NCBI RefSeq assembly: GCF_003602095.1
Contig: NZ_RAHH01000015.1
Coordinates: 79,973-143,972 of the forward strand
From: Rahnella woolbedingensis
Lineage (GTDB): Bacteria > Pseudomonadota > Gammaproteobacteria > Enterobacterales > Enterobacteriaceae
Length of the DNA: 64,000 nucleotides
Reading direction: 5' to 3'
The notes beneath the pieces are model-generated. The model saw only the letters and a program-made list of their open reading frames with translations, ran no database searches and was not told the origin of the DNA. The translations under genes and the position numbers were made by a program. Positions 16,177 to 25,409 of the stretch are shown here, in pieces; position 1 is the stretch's first letter, and each line of letters starts with the position of its first letter.

Positions 16177-17027
16177 CAGAACTGTTGCTGGAGCCGTTTC
16201 AGTACAATTACATGGTGAAAGCCATCTGGGTGAGTGCCGGTGTCGGTGCGGTGTGCGCGTTTTTATCGGCGTATCTGATGCTCAAAGGCTGGTCGCTGAT
16301 GGGCGATGCGCTGTCGCATTCGGTAGTGCCGGGTGTGGCGGGAGCCTATGCGCTGGGCTTTCCTTATGCCATCGGCGCGTTCGGCACCGGGATTCTGGCG
16401 GCGCTTTCCATGACGTTGTTGCGTCATTTCACCAAATTGCGCGAAGACGCGATTATCGGTTTCGTCTTCTCGACCTTCTTTGCGCTCGGGCTGTTGCTGG
16501 TTTCCCTTAATCCGACATCCGTTAACGTGCAGTCGATTCTGTTCGGCAATATTTTAGGTATTGATGACGCCGATATTTTGCAGGTGCAGATTATCGTCGG
16601 CGTTTCCCTGCTGGTGCTGTGCGTTATCTGGCGCGACCTGCTGGCGGTATTTTTCGATGAAGCCCACGCGGTATCGGTCGGGCTTTCTCCGCTGCGGCTC
16701 AAAATCATTTTCTTCACTATCTTCAGCGCGTGCAGCGTGGCGGCGTTACAAACCGTCGGCGCCATTTTAGTGATTGCGATGGTGATCACGCCGGGTGCAA
16801 CCGCCTATCTGCTTTCCGACCGTTTCTCCCATGTGCTGATTATTTCAGTGATTATCGGCGCAGTCACCAGTGCGGCGGGTGCATGGCTGAGCTATTACCT
16901 GGATGGTGCCACCGGCGGAGTCATCGTGTGTCTGCAAACCACAGTCTTCTTGCTGGCGTTTTTATTCGCGCCAAAACACGGCTGGCTGGTGAGTCACTTG
17001 CGTATTAAACGCCGGAGCCGCGCATGA
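16173..17027 (+). CDS. sitC: Mn/Fe ABC transporter permease SitC
   Basis: The 284-residue ABC-3 family permease has eight or nine hydrophobic helices. Typical segments are [21 protein letters not shown] near residue 35 and [21 protein letters not shown] near 195. It pairs with SitD to form the membrane channel. Its start overlaps the sitB stop by 4 nt. SitC and SitD share the KGWSLMGDA(L/I)SH motif, showing that they arose by duplication. Confidence 0.93.
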   Translation: MTELLLEPFQYNYMVKAIWVSAGVGAVCAFLSAYLMLKGWSLMGDALSHSVVPGVAGAYALGFPYAIGAFGTGILAALSMTLLRHFTKLREDAIIGFVFSTFFALGLLLVSLNPTSVNVQSILFGNILGIDDADILQVQIIVGVSLLVLCVIWRDLLAVFFDEAHAVSVGLSPLRLKIIFFTIFSACSVAALQTVGAILVIAMVITPGATAYLLSDRFSHVLIISVIIGAVTSAAGAWLSYYLDGATGGVIVCLQTTVFLLAFLFAPKHGWLVSHLRIKRRSRA

Positions 17028-17878
17028 TGTCCTGGTTTGATGTACTGATGGAGCCGATGAGCTACGACTTTATGCAACGCGCGTTGCTGACCGCGATGGC
17101 GACAAGTATTGTCTGCGCGATATTTTCCTGTTTTCTGGTGCTCAAAGGCTGGTCGCTGATGGGCGATGCGATTTCGCACGCGGTACTGCCCGGTGTGGTG
17201 CTGGCCTATCTGGCGGGGATCCCGCTGGTGATTGGCGCGTTTGGCTCCGGGCTTTTTTGCGCGGTGGCGACCGGATTTATCAAAGAACATTGCCGGGTAA
17301 AAGAAGATTCGGTGATGGGCATTGTCTTCTCGGGCATGTTTGCCGCCGGTCTGGTGCTGTTTTCCCGTGTAAATACCGAGCAGCATCTCAGCCATATTTT
17401 GTTCGGCAATGTGCTGGGCGTGACTGACAGCGAAATGCTGCAAACGCTGATTATCGCGCTGGGGGTGACGCTGGCGATTATCATCAAATTCAAAGATCTG
17501 ATGCTGTTCTGTTTCGATCCGGTGCAGGCGAAAGTAGTCGGACTGCCGGTGCGTTTTTATCACTACGCGTTGCTGTGTATGCTGGCGCTGACCATTGTCG
17601 CGGCATTGCAGGCCGTTGGCGTCGTACTGGTGGTCGCGATGCTGATAACCCCCGGCATTACGGCGTTTCTGCTGTGCAAAACGCTGCCAAAAATGATGGT
17701 GGTGGCGGTGACAACGTCACTTGTTGCCGCCATTTCCGGCACCTTTATCAGTTTTTATATCGATGCCGCCACCGGACCGGCGATTGTGCTGATTCAGGCG
17801 ATGCTATTCCTGGTGGCATTAGTCGTGCATCTTTTGCGTAAGCCATTCAAATCGCGCCAGTCCGCACCGAATGCCTAG
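17024..17878 (+). CDS. sitD: Mn/Fe ABC transporter permease SitD
   Basis: The 284-residue ABC-3 family permease is a paralogue of SitC ([41 protein letters not shown]). Two adjacent ATG codons (17024 and 17027) are possible starts; the first overlaps the sitC stop. It closes the sitABCD operon, and no obvious strong terminator follows before the flavin reductase gene 78 bp downstream. Mn/Fe import by this system is controlled by MntR and commonly also by Fur; no Fur box was confirmed here. Confidence 0.93.
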   Translation: MMSWFDVLMEPMSYDFMQRALLTAMATSIVCAIFSCFLVLKGWSLMGDAISHAVLPGVVLAYLAGIPLVIGAFGSGLFCAVATGFIKEHCRVKEDSVMGIVFSGMFAAGLVLFSRVNTEQHLSHILFGNVLGVTDSEMLQTLIIALGVTLAIIIKFKDLMLFCFDPVQAKVVGLPVRFYHYALLCMLALTIVAALQAVGVVLVVAMLITPGITAFLLCKTLPKMMVVAVTTSLVAAISGTFISFYIDAATGPAIVLIQAMLFLVALVVHLLRKPFKSRQSAPNA

Positions 17879-17956
17879 CGCCCGCACTAAATGAATAGTG
17901 TTCGTACGACAGGTTTGTCATTCTGCCCGTTGCATTCACTTTTCTGAGAGATTCTG

Positions 17957-18544
17957 ATGACTCAACAATTTGCAACAGTGGAACTGGAAAAAGCTTACCG
18001 TCTGATTAACCACGGCACGACAGCACTGGTTTCCGCGCATCACAGTGGCACGGACAACGTGATGTCGGCCTCGTGGGTATGCGGGCTGGATTTCAGACCG
18101 GCAAAACTCACAGTGGTGCTGGATAAAATAGCCAGAACCCGCGAGCTGATTGAGCAAAGCGGGTATTTTGTCATTCAGGTGCCGACCGTGGCGCAGCTGC
18201 AAATGACTTACGATTTGGGTAACCGGACGCTCAGAACCGACCCGGAGAAATTACAGCATTGCGGCGCAGAACTGTTTCGCATGGAAGGTCACGGTGATTT
18301 GCCGTTCGTCGCGGGTTGTACCGCCTGGCTGGCCTGTAAGCTGATCCCTGAACCGCATAATCAGCAGGCGCATGACCTGTTTATCGGCGAAATTGTCGGT
18401 GCCTGGGCGGATACCCGCGTCTTCAAAGACGGCCACTGGCATTTCGAAGACGCCGATCCCGCTCTGCGCAGCCTGCACTACATCGCCGGCGGCCAGTTTT
18501 ACGCCACCGGCGAACCGCTGAACGCGAATACCGATTTAGACTAA
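17957..18544 (+). CDS. Flavin reductase-like FMN-binding protein
   Basis: The 195-residue protein has a flavin reductase-like split-barrel domain (Pfam Flavin_Reduct): ALVSAHHSGTDNVMSASWVCGLDF near the N terminus, PAKLTVVLDKIARTRELIEQSGYFVIQVP, and a C-terminal LHYIAGGQFYATGE. These proteins bind FMN and use NAD(P)H, either as stand-alone reductases or as partners of monooxygenases. No monooxygenase gene is adjacent, so the partner is unknown. GAGAGA precedes the ATG. The gene seems to be monocistronic. Confidence 0.82.
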   Translation: MTQQFATVELEKAYRLINHGTTALVSAHHSGTDNVMSASWVCGLDFRPAKLTVVLDKIARTRELIEQSGYFVIQVPTVAQLQMTYDLGNRTLRTDPEKLQHCGAELFRMEGHGDLPFVAGCTAWLACKLIPEPHNQQAHDLFIGEIVGAWADTRVFKDGHWHFEDADPALRSLHYIAGGQFYATGEPLNANTDLD

Positions 18545-18629
18545 TTTTCCGTTGCCAGGCCTGCGGAGTTCCTGCTTTGCATCCCTGTTTCCGTTACCTT
18601 AGTATGAACGGAAAGAGGGAAGGGAAAAA

Positions 18630-19676
18630 ATGAAAAAGACGCTGACAATCAAGGATATTGCTGAGCTGGCGAACGTGTCGATCACGACCGTTTCCAGGGT
18701 GCTGAATAAAAATAACTGGGTATCTGACAAAACCCGCAGCCGGGTTGAGAAGGTCATTCAGGAAAATAACTTCAGCCCGAATTTGCTGGCGCGCGGTATG
18801 ATTTCCAAGAAAACCCGGACGCTTGCGATCATTGTTTCTGATATCAGCAATCCTTATTTCGTCATGCTGGTCACGCAGATTGAGCACGAAAGTTTGCAGG
18901 CAGGTTATAAGGTCACGCTTTATGACACGCAGTCGGCAAATAAATCGTCATCCAGCGCAGACATTATTTCTGAAGAAAACATTTTCAGCTCCATTACTGA
19001 CAGTCAGATCGACGGCGTCATTATTCTTGGCGGCAATATCGATTATAACGACGTGCCCGGACCTTACCATGAGGCATTAACGCACTTGTGCGCCACGGTT
19101 CCGGTGGTGGTGGTCGGGCGCGAACTGGACGGGATTGATTATTCCTGCATTGAGCGGGATCAGACCGGTTGCGTGGAGCGGGTGACGCAATATCTGATTG
19201 GCAAGAATTATCAGCAGATTGGCTTCATCGGTGGCTCTAAAAATGTGTACATCACCTGCCAGCGCGTGGCCGCGTTCCGTCAGGCGCTTGAGCGTGAAAA
19301 TTTACCCGTAGCTGACGAGTTTATAATCCAAAATAATTTCTATTCTGAACATGGATATCAGGCCACAGAGCAATTACTGGCTCTGAATAAACCGTTGCCA
19401 CAGGCGCTGGTCTGTATTAATGACCATGTTGCTAAGGGCGTGATCCGTGCGCTTAAAGATAATAATCTCAACGTTCCGCAGGATATCGCAGTGGCAAGTT
19501 GCGAATATTTTCCCGGCAGCGAATATTATATTCCCCGCATTACCACAGTCGATCACCAGAATAAAATCATTGGCAGGGAAGTGATGTCGCGGCTGATGTT
19601 ATTGCTGGAGAATAATGAGCAGAAAATACCGCCGGTCAAAATCCCGCTTAACCTGATCCCCGGTGAGTCAGCGTAG
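18630..19676 (+). CDS. LacI-family regulator of the SIS/PTS cassette
   Basis: The 348-residue LacI-type protein has its helix-turn-helix at residues 5-27 (TIKDIAELANVSITTVSRVLN) and a hinge near NFSPNLLARGM. The effector domain follows (IVSDISNPYFVMLVTQIEHES; a long CINDHVAKGVIRALKDN segment near 270). It lies 205 bp upstream of SIS-domain and PTS EIIBC genes on the same strand. A perfect palindrome with the LacI-type centre TGAAAACGTTTTCA in that gap is the likely operator. The inducer is probably the phosphorylated sugar made by the PTS. Confidence 0.9.
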   Translation: MKKTLTIKDIAELANVSITTVSRVLNKNNWVSDKTRSRVEKVIQENNFSPNLLARGMISKKTRTLAIIVSDISNPYFVMLVTQIEHESLQAGYKVTLYDTQSANKSSSSADIISEENIFSSITDSQIDGVIILGGNIDYNDVPGPYHEALTHLCATVPVVVVGRELDGIDYSCIERDQTGCVERVTQYLIGKNYQQIGFIGGSKNVYITCQRVAAFRQALERENLPVADEFIIQNNFYSEHGYQATEQLLALNKPLPQALVCINDHVAKGVIRALKDNNLNVPQDIAVASCEYFPGSEYYIPRITTVDHQNKIIGREVMSRLMLLLENNEQKIPPVKIPLNLIPGESA

Positions 19677-19808
19677 ATCCCACCCCCTTAGCTTATTATT
19701 CAGCCAGGGCGTAATACCTTACCGTATTGCGCCCTTTGTCATTTTTAACGTCTCATTTTGCTGCGAAATGATATTTTTTGATCCCGCCCACAATTGCTGA
19801 CAAGTCCG

Positions 19809-19868
19809 TTGACAACGCACGGGGTGCTCCACTAGGTTAAAACCTGAAAACGTTTTCAGGTTTTAACC
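19809..19868 (+). promoter_or_regulatory. Promoter and 34-bp perfect palindromic operator of the SIS/PTS operon
   Basis: A -35 TTGACA at 19809-19814 is followed by a weak -10 (TAGGTT, 19833). From 19835 to 19868 the sequence is a perfect 34-bp palindrome whose core is CCTGAAAACGTTTTCAGG, centred on CG as in LacI/GalR operators. It covers the -10, the start region and abuts the ribosome site of the SIS gene, so a bound repressor would block initiation, and the RNA could also fold into a hairpin before the Shine-Dalgarno. Confidence 0.75.
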
Positions 19869-19881
19869 AGGAGAGAACCAA

Positions 19882-20952
19882 ATGAAACCAACCATGATGA
19901 CTTACATTCAGGAAGAACAGGCAACACTTGCAGGGATTATTTCCCGTTATCCCAATGATTTACCTGTGATTAATGACCCTGCTAACTGGCTGGTAATGGC
20001 AACGGGTTCGAGTATTAACGCCATTGTCAGTGCCAAATATTACGTTGAAAAACTGGCGGGTGTGCGGATAAGCGTTGTGGAGCCTTTCCATTTTCAGCAC
20101 TACGAAAAGTTCGATGAATCGGTGCGCATTGTCATCGGCGTATCGCAAAGTGGGGAAAGTACTTCCACGCTGAATGCCATTAAACATATCCGCGAAAGTT
20201 TTCCGGTAATGACCTACGGCATGACCGGAAATTTAAACAGTGAATTAGCCACGACCGTTGATCATGTTATTGATCTCGAAATCGGTGAAGAAAAAGTGGG
20301 GTACGTTACCAAAGGGTATATCGCCACTATTTTTAAATTCATGTTGTTGGGTGTTTATACCGCCAGAATTAACGGGCTCATCAGTTCACAACAGGAGCGG
20401 GCGGAGCTGGATAAATTAACTGCTGCCGTGAGTTGTATTCCTGACATTATTTCCGCCACAGAAAATTTCTTTAAAGAATGGCAGGAAGAACTGACCGGTT
20501 CGCCACGCTTTATCGCCATTGGTTATGGTCCGGCTGTCGGAGTGATTAAAGAAATGGAGACCAAGTTCGCTGAAACCGTTCGCGTGCCATCCCAGGGCGT
20601 GGAATTAGAAGCGTTCATGCACGGTCCGTATTTTGAGGTGAATGCCAGCCATCGAATGTTCTTTATCGACACGCCCGGCGTCGCCCGTGAAAGATTGCTG
20701 CTGCTTAAAACGTATGAGCAACAGTACACCGATTATGTTTACACGCTAAAACTCGGCCAAAGCGATGACCCGCGCACGCTGGCCATCAGCGCACCGGTGG
20801 ATGAATTTATTGCGCCGCTGCTGATGGTGATCCCGTTCCAGATCCTCGCTCATCATATTGCGGAGGCGAAAGGCAATAATTTGCCGCAACGCATCTTTAC
20901 CGACTTTGGCGTCGCCGTAAAAAGTAAAACAAAACCGGGCGACTTCGTCTGA
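19882..20952 (+). CDS. SIS-domain sugar-phosphate isomerase/deglycase
   Basis: The 356-residue protein resembles the isomerase half of GlmS and the FrlB/AgaS-type proteins, with two SIS domains. ATGSSINAIVSAKYYVEKLAG and the phosphate-binding IGVSQSGESTSTLNAI (near residue 95) mark the first; IGYGPAVGVIKEMETKFAETV and QGVELEAFMHGPY mark the second. No glutaminase domain is present, so it should act on a phosphosugar made by the downstream PTS, for example by deamination, isomerisation or cleavage of an Amadori product. It is not MurQ. AGGAGA lies upstream and the gene is directly followed by the EIIBC gene, 41 bp away. The substrate is not known. Confidence 0.85.
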   Translation: MKPTMMTYIQEEQATLAGIISRYPNDLPVINDPANWLVMATGSSINAIVSAKYYVEKLAGVRISVVEPFHFQHYEKFDESVRIVIGVSQSGESTSTLNAIKHIRESFPVMTYGMTGNLNSELATTVDHVIDLEIGEEKVGYVTKGYIATIFKFMLLGVYTARINGLISSQQERAELDKLTAAVSCIPDIISATENFFKEWQEELTGSPRFIAIGYGPAVGVIKEMETKFAETVRVPSQGVELEAFMHGPYFEVNASHRMFFIDTPGVARERLLLLKTYEQQYTDYVYTLKLGQSDDPRTLAISAPVDEFIAPLLMVIPFQILAHHIAEAKGNNLPQRIFTDFGVAVKSKTKPGDFV

Positions 20953-20993
20953 GTTCAACACCTGCATCCTAACCATGAAACTGAGGAATCATC

Positions 20994-22379
20994 ATGGCTA
21001 CATTCAGTCAGCTTGCCCCGCAAATTATTGAAAATGTGGGGGGATCCGAAAACATACAACACCTGACACATTGCGCCACCCGTTTACGCTTTACGCTAAA
21101 AGACGCCGGAAAAGTGAATAAAGACGCGCTCTACAAGCTGCCTGAAGTCGTGAAGCTGGTGGAGAATCCCGGTCAGTTTCAGATTGTGATTGGCCCGAAA
21201 GTGGAGCAGGTCTTTGCGGCGATTCAGGCCTCACTCGGCGGGCAAACAACCGCTGACCCTGCGGCGGTGACGCAGGGTTCCCTGGTCAACCGTTTGCTGG
21301 CGACGTTATCGGCCATTTTCACGCCGTATATCGGCGTGCTGGCCGGTGTCGGGGTGGTCAAAGGGATTGTGGTGCTGCTGCAAACCCTGAATCTGGTGGA
21401 TCCCCATTCTTACGTTTTTACTGTGTTCAACGCACTTGCCAGCGGCGTGTTTGTGATGCTGCCGCTGTTCATTGCCGTCACAGCCGCTGAGCGTTTCGGA
21501 GCGAATAAATTCACCGCGCTGGCGCTGACCGCCGCGATGATATTTCCGCTGACCGATCCTGGTATTCCCGGCGAATTTCACTTTATGGGACTGGCGCTAA
21601 ACGTGAAAATCTATGGCGGCGCAGTGATCCCTGCGGTCTTCGCGGTGCTGTTCCTGAGTTACGTCGAACGCTGGCTGAAAAAGGTTATCCCTGAACTGGC
21701 GGCACTGGTTTTTGTGCCTTGCCTGTCGCTGATTATCTGTGGTTTTGTGGTCTTTACCGTTATCGGGCCGGTCGCAGATTACGTAGGGGTGGGGATCGCT
21801 AACGGCTATGCCTGGTTGTACAACCTGAGTCCGGTCATTTCCGGCGCATTACTGGCGGGGATCGGGCAGATATTTGTGGTCTTCGGTGTTCACTGGGGCA
21901 TCATTCCGCTGGCGCTGATCAACATTCAGGTCAACGGGTACGACACGATTATGGCGATGTTTATGTCCGCTGTGATGGGACAGTTTGGTGCGGCGTTCGG
22001 GGCAATTTTCATCGCCCGTAATCTTCGCGACAAACAGATTGCGATTTCGGCCTCAGTCTCTGCCTTCTTTGGTATCACGGAGCCTGCGCTTTACGGCGTG
22101 AATCTGAAATACAAAATGCTGTTTGTGTTCGGCAGCGTGGGTGCGGCACTGGGTGGTGCGATAACCGGTCTTCTGGGCGTAAAAACCTACAGCTTTCTGC
22201 CGGTACTGAACGTGTTCGAACTGGGATTATTCAGCGGCCCGGATTCGAAAATGATATATGAAGTGCTGGCGATTGCGGTGGCATTCACCGTACCGGCGGT
22301 TCTGACTATTATTTACGGAAAAACGCGGGTGTTGGTGCCCTCCGCCGGGCCGGGGTTAAGCGGGGATCTGAGCCGCTAA
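20994..22379 (+). CDS. PTS transporter subunit EIIBC (glucose/sucrose superfamily)
   Basis: This is a 461-residue two-domain PTS permease. The N-terminal EIIB domain (1-80) holds the phosphorylated cysteine in HCATRLRFTLKD, and the C-terminal EIIC domain (about 100-450) has the membrane segments and a conserved GITEPALYGVNLKYK loop. No EIIA domain or gene is present, so it probably depends on the glucose EIIA (Crr), as SucP-, TreB- and MurP-type permeases do. It would import and phosphorylate one sugar, delivering it to the upstream SIS enzyme. The terminator starting at 22402 ends the operon. Confidence 0.9.
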   Translation: MATFSQLAPQIIENVGGSENIQHLTHCATRLRFTLKDAGKVNKDALYKLPEVVKLVENPGQFQIVIGPKVEQVFAAIQASLGGQTTADPAAVTQGSLVNRLLATLSAIFTPYIGVLAGVGVVKGIVVLLQTLNLVDPHSYVFTVFNALASGVFVMLPLFIAVTAAERFGANKFTALALTAAMIFPLTDPGIPGEFHFMGLALNVKIYGGAVIPAVFAVLFLSYVERWLKKVIPELAALVFVPCLSLIICGFVVFTVIGPVADYVGVGIANGYAWLYNLSPVISGALLAGIGQIFVVFGVHWGIIPLALINIQVNGYDTIMAMFMSAVMGQFGAAFGAIFIARNLRDKQIAISASVSAFFGITEPALYGVNLKYKMLFVFGSVGAALGGAITGLLGVKTYSFLPVLNVFELGLFSGPDSKMIYEVLAIAVAFTVPAVLTIIYGKTRVLVPSAGPGLSGDLSR

Positions 22380-22401
22380 AATTGAAAGGAATGAGAAACT
22401 A

Positions 22402-22428
22402 AAAATCCCCTGACAGGCAGGGGATTTT
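22402..22428. terminator. Bidirectional terminator
   Basis: AAAATCCCC and GGGGATTTT form a perfect 9-bp stem with a 9-nt loop and A/T flanks, placed between the convergent EIIBC and NAD(P)-binding protein genes. Confidence 0.88.
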
Positions 22429-22439
22429 CTGATTACTTC

Positions 22440-23105
22440 TCAGCGCCCCAGACGGGCAATATCGACCGTTTCAAGTATCGCTTTCGGGTATCCCCGGCGC
22501 ACAGCATTAAGCATGGCGTTACCGATAATTTGCGTGCTCAGTATGGAATCGGGAAACCACTTACGCAGCAGCGGCAGCAGGGGAGCCATCACGCTGTAAA
22601 GAATCCGGTAACTGCGGGTTTTGGATCGCGCACCGTGTAAGGGCTGAATGACGCCCGGACGGAACAGAAAAACGTTGGCAAAACCGAGTTTCAGCAGGGC
22701 ATTTTCAGTCCGGCCTTTCACCCGCGCCCACATGCTTTTCCCTTGTTCAGAGCTGTCCGTACCCGCCCCGGAAACATAGATAAAGGTCATCGCCGGATTC
22801 TTTTTCACTAACGCTGACGCGATGCCCAGAGTCAGATCATACGTTAGCCGGGAATATTGGGCTTCGGTCATTCCCGCTGAGGAAACACCGAGGCAGAAGA
22901 AACAGGCATCGGCGTTATCAGGTAACGTGGAGATGTGTTCTTCTGCCATCAGATCCGGCCAGATTTGCTGATGAAGCCGTGGGTTTTCCAGTGCCAGCGG
23001 CGACCGCCCGACCACAGTCACGCTTTCCACATCCGGTGCTGCCAGAGACTCGCGCATCACACCCTGTCCGACCATACCGCTGGCCCCAAATATCAACACG
23101 TTCAT
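22440..23105 (-). CDS. NAD(P)H-binding short-chain epimerase-like protein
   Basis: The 221-residue Rossmann-fold protein begins with the nucleotide-binding motif MNVLIFGASGMVGQGV (GxxGxxG) and belongs to the NmrA-like/atypical SDR group. Conserved features include a CFFCLGVSSAGM strand, FIYVSGAGTDSSE and FRPGVIQPLHGARSK. The typical YxxxK catalytic pair is not obvious, although K near 127 and R near 131 are present, so catalytic versus regulatory use is open. GAGGTG lies upstream of the start. It sits between the PTS cassette and mtr, transcribed in the same direction as mtr about 80 bp downstream of it. Confidence 0.78.
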   Translation of the reverse strand: MNVLIFGASGMVGQGVMRESLAAPDVESVTVVGRSPLALENPRLHQQIWPDLMAEEHISTLPDNADACFFCLGVSSAGMTEAQYSRLTYDLTLGIASALVKKNPAMTFIYVSGAGTDSSEQGKSMWARVKGRTENALLKLGFANVFLFRPGVIQPLHGARSKTRSYRILYSVMAPLLPLLRKWFPDSILSTQIIGNAMLNAVRRGYPKAILETVDIARLGR

Positions 23106-23186
23106 CTATCACCTCTGGATTTGGTCATTCAGCGTTGCTGTCTGTTACCGATATGGTGGCGCCCCAGACCAGAAGCAAGGTGGCAT

Positions 23187-24431
23187 TTATCGATATACCG
23201 GCAGTAAATTCACGCTCGACAGAATATGTACTGCTGCATTGAGCACGCCGAACAGCAGTACCAGCACGATCATTTTATTACCGCCCCACACGCGGTACAG
23301 CGGGCTGCCAAAACGCTGACGCGATGCACGTGCCATCAGTGCCGGAACAATCACCGCCCAGACGGTCGCCGCAAGACCGGCAAAACCAATCGCATAAATG
23401 AAGCCATCGGGATAAATCACGCCACCAATAATGGGCGGAATAAAAGTGACCAGCGCCGTTTTGAAGCGACCGGTGCGGCTGTCGCTGAATTTAAACAGGT
23501 CAGCCAGATAATCAAACAGACCCAGCGTCACTCCTAAGAATGAACAGGCGACGGCAAAGTTGGAGAAAATGGTCAGCAGCAAATCCAGACCGGCGCTGTT
23601 GAGGATCTGGCTCAGCGACTGCACCAGCACATCGATATTGCCACCACGCTCAGCGATGCCGATAAATTCCGGTCGCGGGATGTTACCCATCGTCCCCAGC
23701 ATCCAGATGATGTACAGCCCAAGCGCCATCAGCGTGCCCAGCAGCAGACATTTTTTGATGATGTGCGGATTTTTGCCGTAGTACTTCATCAGACTCGGCA
23801 CGTTGCCGTGATAGCCAAACGATGCCAGACAGAACGGCAGCGTCGCCAGCACATAAGGCATATAGCTCGGATTGATCTCGACGCTGTTAAGCAAATTCAC
23901 CGGTTTCACATGCCACAGCAGGCTGCCGAAGGTCAGGAAAAAGGCGATGATTTTTGCGCCGAGTACGATGGCCGTCATGCGGCTCACCGCGCGGGTGCTT
24001 AGCCAGACGATAAAGGCCACAACCAGCGCCGTCAGCAGACCGCCGAGGCGGGGAGAAAAACTCACCGACATTTCGCGCAAGCTATGCTGGATAACCGAGC
24101 CGCTGGCGGAGATATAAGCGTACGTCAGAATATATAACACGAACGCAATGGTGATGCCGTTCAGCCGGTTCCAGTGTTTACCCAGCAGATCGCCGGTCAC
24201 GGTATTGAAACTGGAACCCACCGGATAGTTAAGATTTGCTTCAAGGATCATCAGGCCGGAATGCAGCATGCAAAACCAGGTGAAAATCAGTGCGGCCACC
24301 GACCAGAAGAACCAGGCGCCGGACATCACCACCGGCAGGGAGAACATCCCCGCGCCGATGATCGTTCCACCAATAATCATTGCGCCGCCCAGTACTGAAC
24401 GTTGCGGGGCGGTCTCAGAAAGCGTCGCCAT
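23187..24431 (-). CDS. mtr: Tryptophan-specific transport protein Mtr
   Basis: The 414-residue aromatic amino-acid permease (HAAAP family, 11 transmembrane segments) is almost collinear with E. coli Mtr, which has the same length. Long identical stretches include [40 protein letters not shown] and [13 protein letters not shown]. It imports tryptophan with the proton motive force. I start at 24431, where the protein begins MATLSE like E. coli Mtr; an upstream in-frame ATG at 24470 would add 13 residues. A TrpR-like site lies in the promoter region. Mtr rather than TnaB or TyrP is judged by the overall match. Confidence 0.93.
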   Translation of the reverse strand: MATLSETAPQRSVLGGAMIIGGTIIGAGMFSLPVVMSGAWFFWSVAALIFTWFCMLHSGLMILEANLNYPVGSSFNTVTGDLLGKHWNRLNGITIAFVLYILTYAYISASGSVIQHSLREMSVSFSPRLGGLLTALVVAFIVWLSTRAVSRMTAIVLGAKIIAFFLTFGSLLWHVKPVNLLNSVEINPSYMPYVLATLPFCLASFGYHGNVPSLMKYYGKNPHIIKKCLLLGTLMALGLYIIWMLGTMGNIPRPEFIGIAERGGNIDVLVQSLSQILNSAGLDLLLTIFSNFAVACSFLGVTLGLFDYLADLFKFSDSRTGRFKTALVTFIPPIIGGVIYPDGFIYAIGFAGLAATVWAVIVPALMARASRQRFGSPLYRVWGGNKMIVLVLLFGVLNAAVHILSSVNLLPVYR

Positions 24432-24584
24432 AGTGCGTATCCTCGCGTGGCTTTTATCAGAATTCGTCAAAAGAATGGCTGAAAAAGAAATGAGTTGAAT
24501 ATTGATCAGGAATCGCTGTTTTATGCTGCGATTTCGGTCTTAAGCGCGGCAATATAGTGGAAATGAAGCGGCTTGTACACTGCT

Positions 24585-24602
24585 GAACTAGTTTGCTGAT
24601 AC
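24585..24602 (-). promoter_or_regulatory. TrpR-operator-like site upstream of mtr
   Basis: GAACTAGTTTGCTGATAC shares its whole first half, GAACTAGTT, with the E. coli trp operator and only CT and TAC of the second half. It is about 155 bp before the mtr start. E. coli mtr is repressed by TrpR, so the match makes sense, but it is partial. Confidence 0.45.
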
Positions 24603-25356
24603 AAAATCGAGCATTCAGAAGCTGAGCAGGGATAGTGAGAATGTCAGACAGGGAAATAACGCCGAAAATGTGTACAAAATATTAACGTTGTGCAACTTTC
24701 AGGTTAATAGCATGCCCGAGATCTTTGGTGCAGTTCACAGATTTCATTACGTTTTCTTATCTTTAAAGAATAAGAAACCCTGTTCGAAAATACAGGGTTG
24801 ACACACAACATATAGCGAGTAGATTAGAACTCAGCACCAAAGAGAAGTGAAAAGAAATTTTTATTTCGCGGTGCATTTAGCAAGTTGATAAACTTGCCAG
24901 TAATGAGATGCGATAAAGGCCACGAAGTATTTTAGTTTGGGTGATTCAACACCGGGCGTTAATTGAAAGTCCGTGAGATGATGCTTTAAGGCCACGCGGT
25001 AAAGCTGTGCAATCGCATGATGTGGACTAAAGCGCGATGATGTAACGCCTTGTTAGTTAGAGTAATGTTCGCGATTTGGGTACTTAAGTATGAAATCGAG
25101 AATGTCGCGACGAGAGTAAGGCCACGCATCAAAGAGTATATATCGCGAGGGTGATGTACTCATTTATCCCGCCTGAAAGCCGGTATAGATGAAATGAACA
25201 GGATACCGATGTTATTCCACAAAATTATAGGAGGATAGCGTTACCCAGATTCAAAAATATATCCTGTGAAAATAGGTACATCTTTAGAAGTTGCATTATC
25301 TAAGCAGTACACGTAATTAAGTTGATGAATGTTAAATATTAATTTGATAGTACCTT
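24603..25356. other. Gene-free stretch with scattered repeats and a candidate promoter
   Basis: About 750 bases show no plausible ORF on either strand. What is visible: a hairpin ACCCTGT..ACAGGGT at 24777-24798; a promoter-like TTGACA at 24798-24803 with TAGATT 16 nt later, pointing right; a hairpin GCAAGTT-GATA-AACTTGC at 24880-24897; three copies of AAGGCCACG at 24916, 24988 and 25118, the first two preceded by GAGATG; and an unused GGAGG at 25231. It could encode an sRNA or be the remains of a degraded gene. I cannot decide between these. Confidence 0.4.
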
Positions 25357-25387
25357 AAAAGCCCCGGTTTAACGACTGGGGCTTTTT
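25357..25387 (-). terminator. Terminator downstream of the pirin gene
   Basis: AAAAGCCCC and GGGGCTTTTT form a 9-bp stem with a 12-nt loop. On the minus strand it lies 23 bp after the pirin stop. Confidence 0.85.
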
Positions 25388-25409
25388 CATTTCTGCAACC
25401 TGCTTGTTA

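Noticed and set aside
15397..17878. sitBCD as a zinc (znu) transporter
   Set aside because: The four-gene layout with two paralogous permeases and an adjacent mntR and MntR box fits SitABCD; Znu has one permease and no MntR context.
19882..20952. SIS protein as MurQ (N-acetylmuramic acid etherase)
   Set aside because: The MurQ signature is absent, and the protein has the two-SIS layout of GlmS-isomerase/FrlB relatives.
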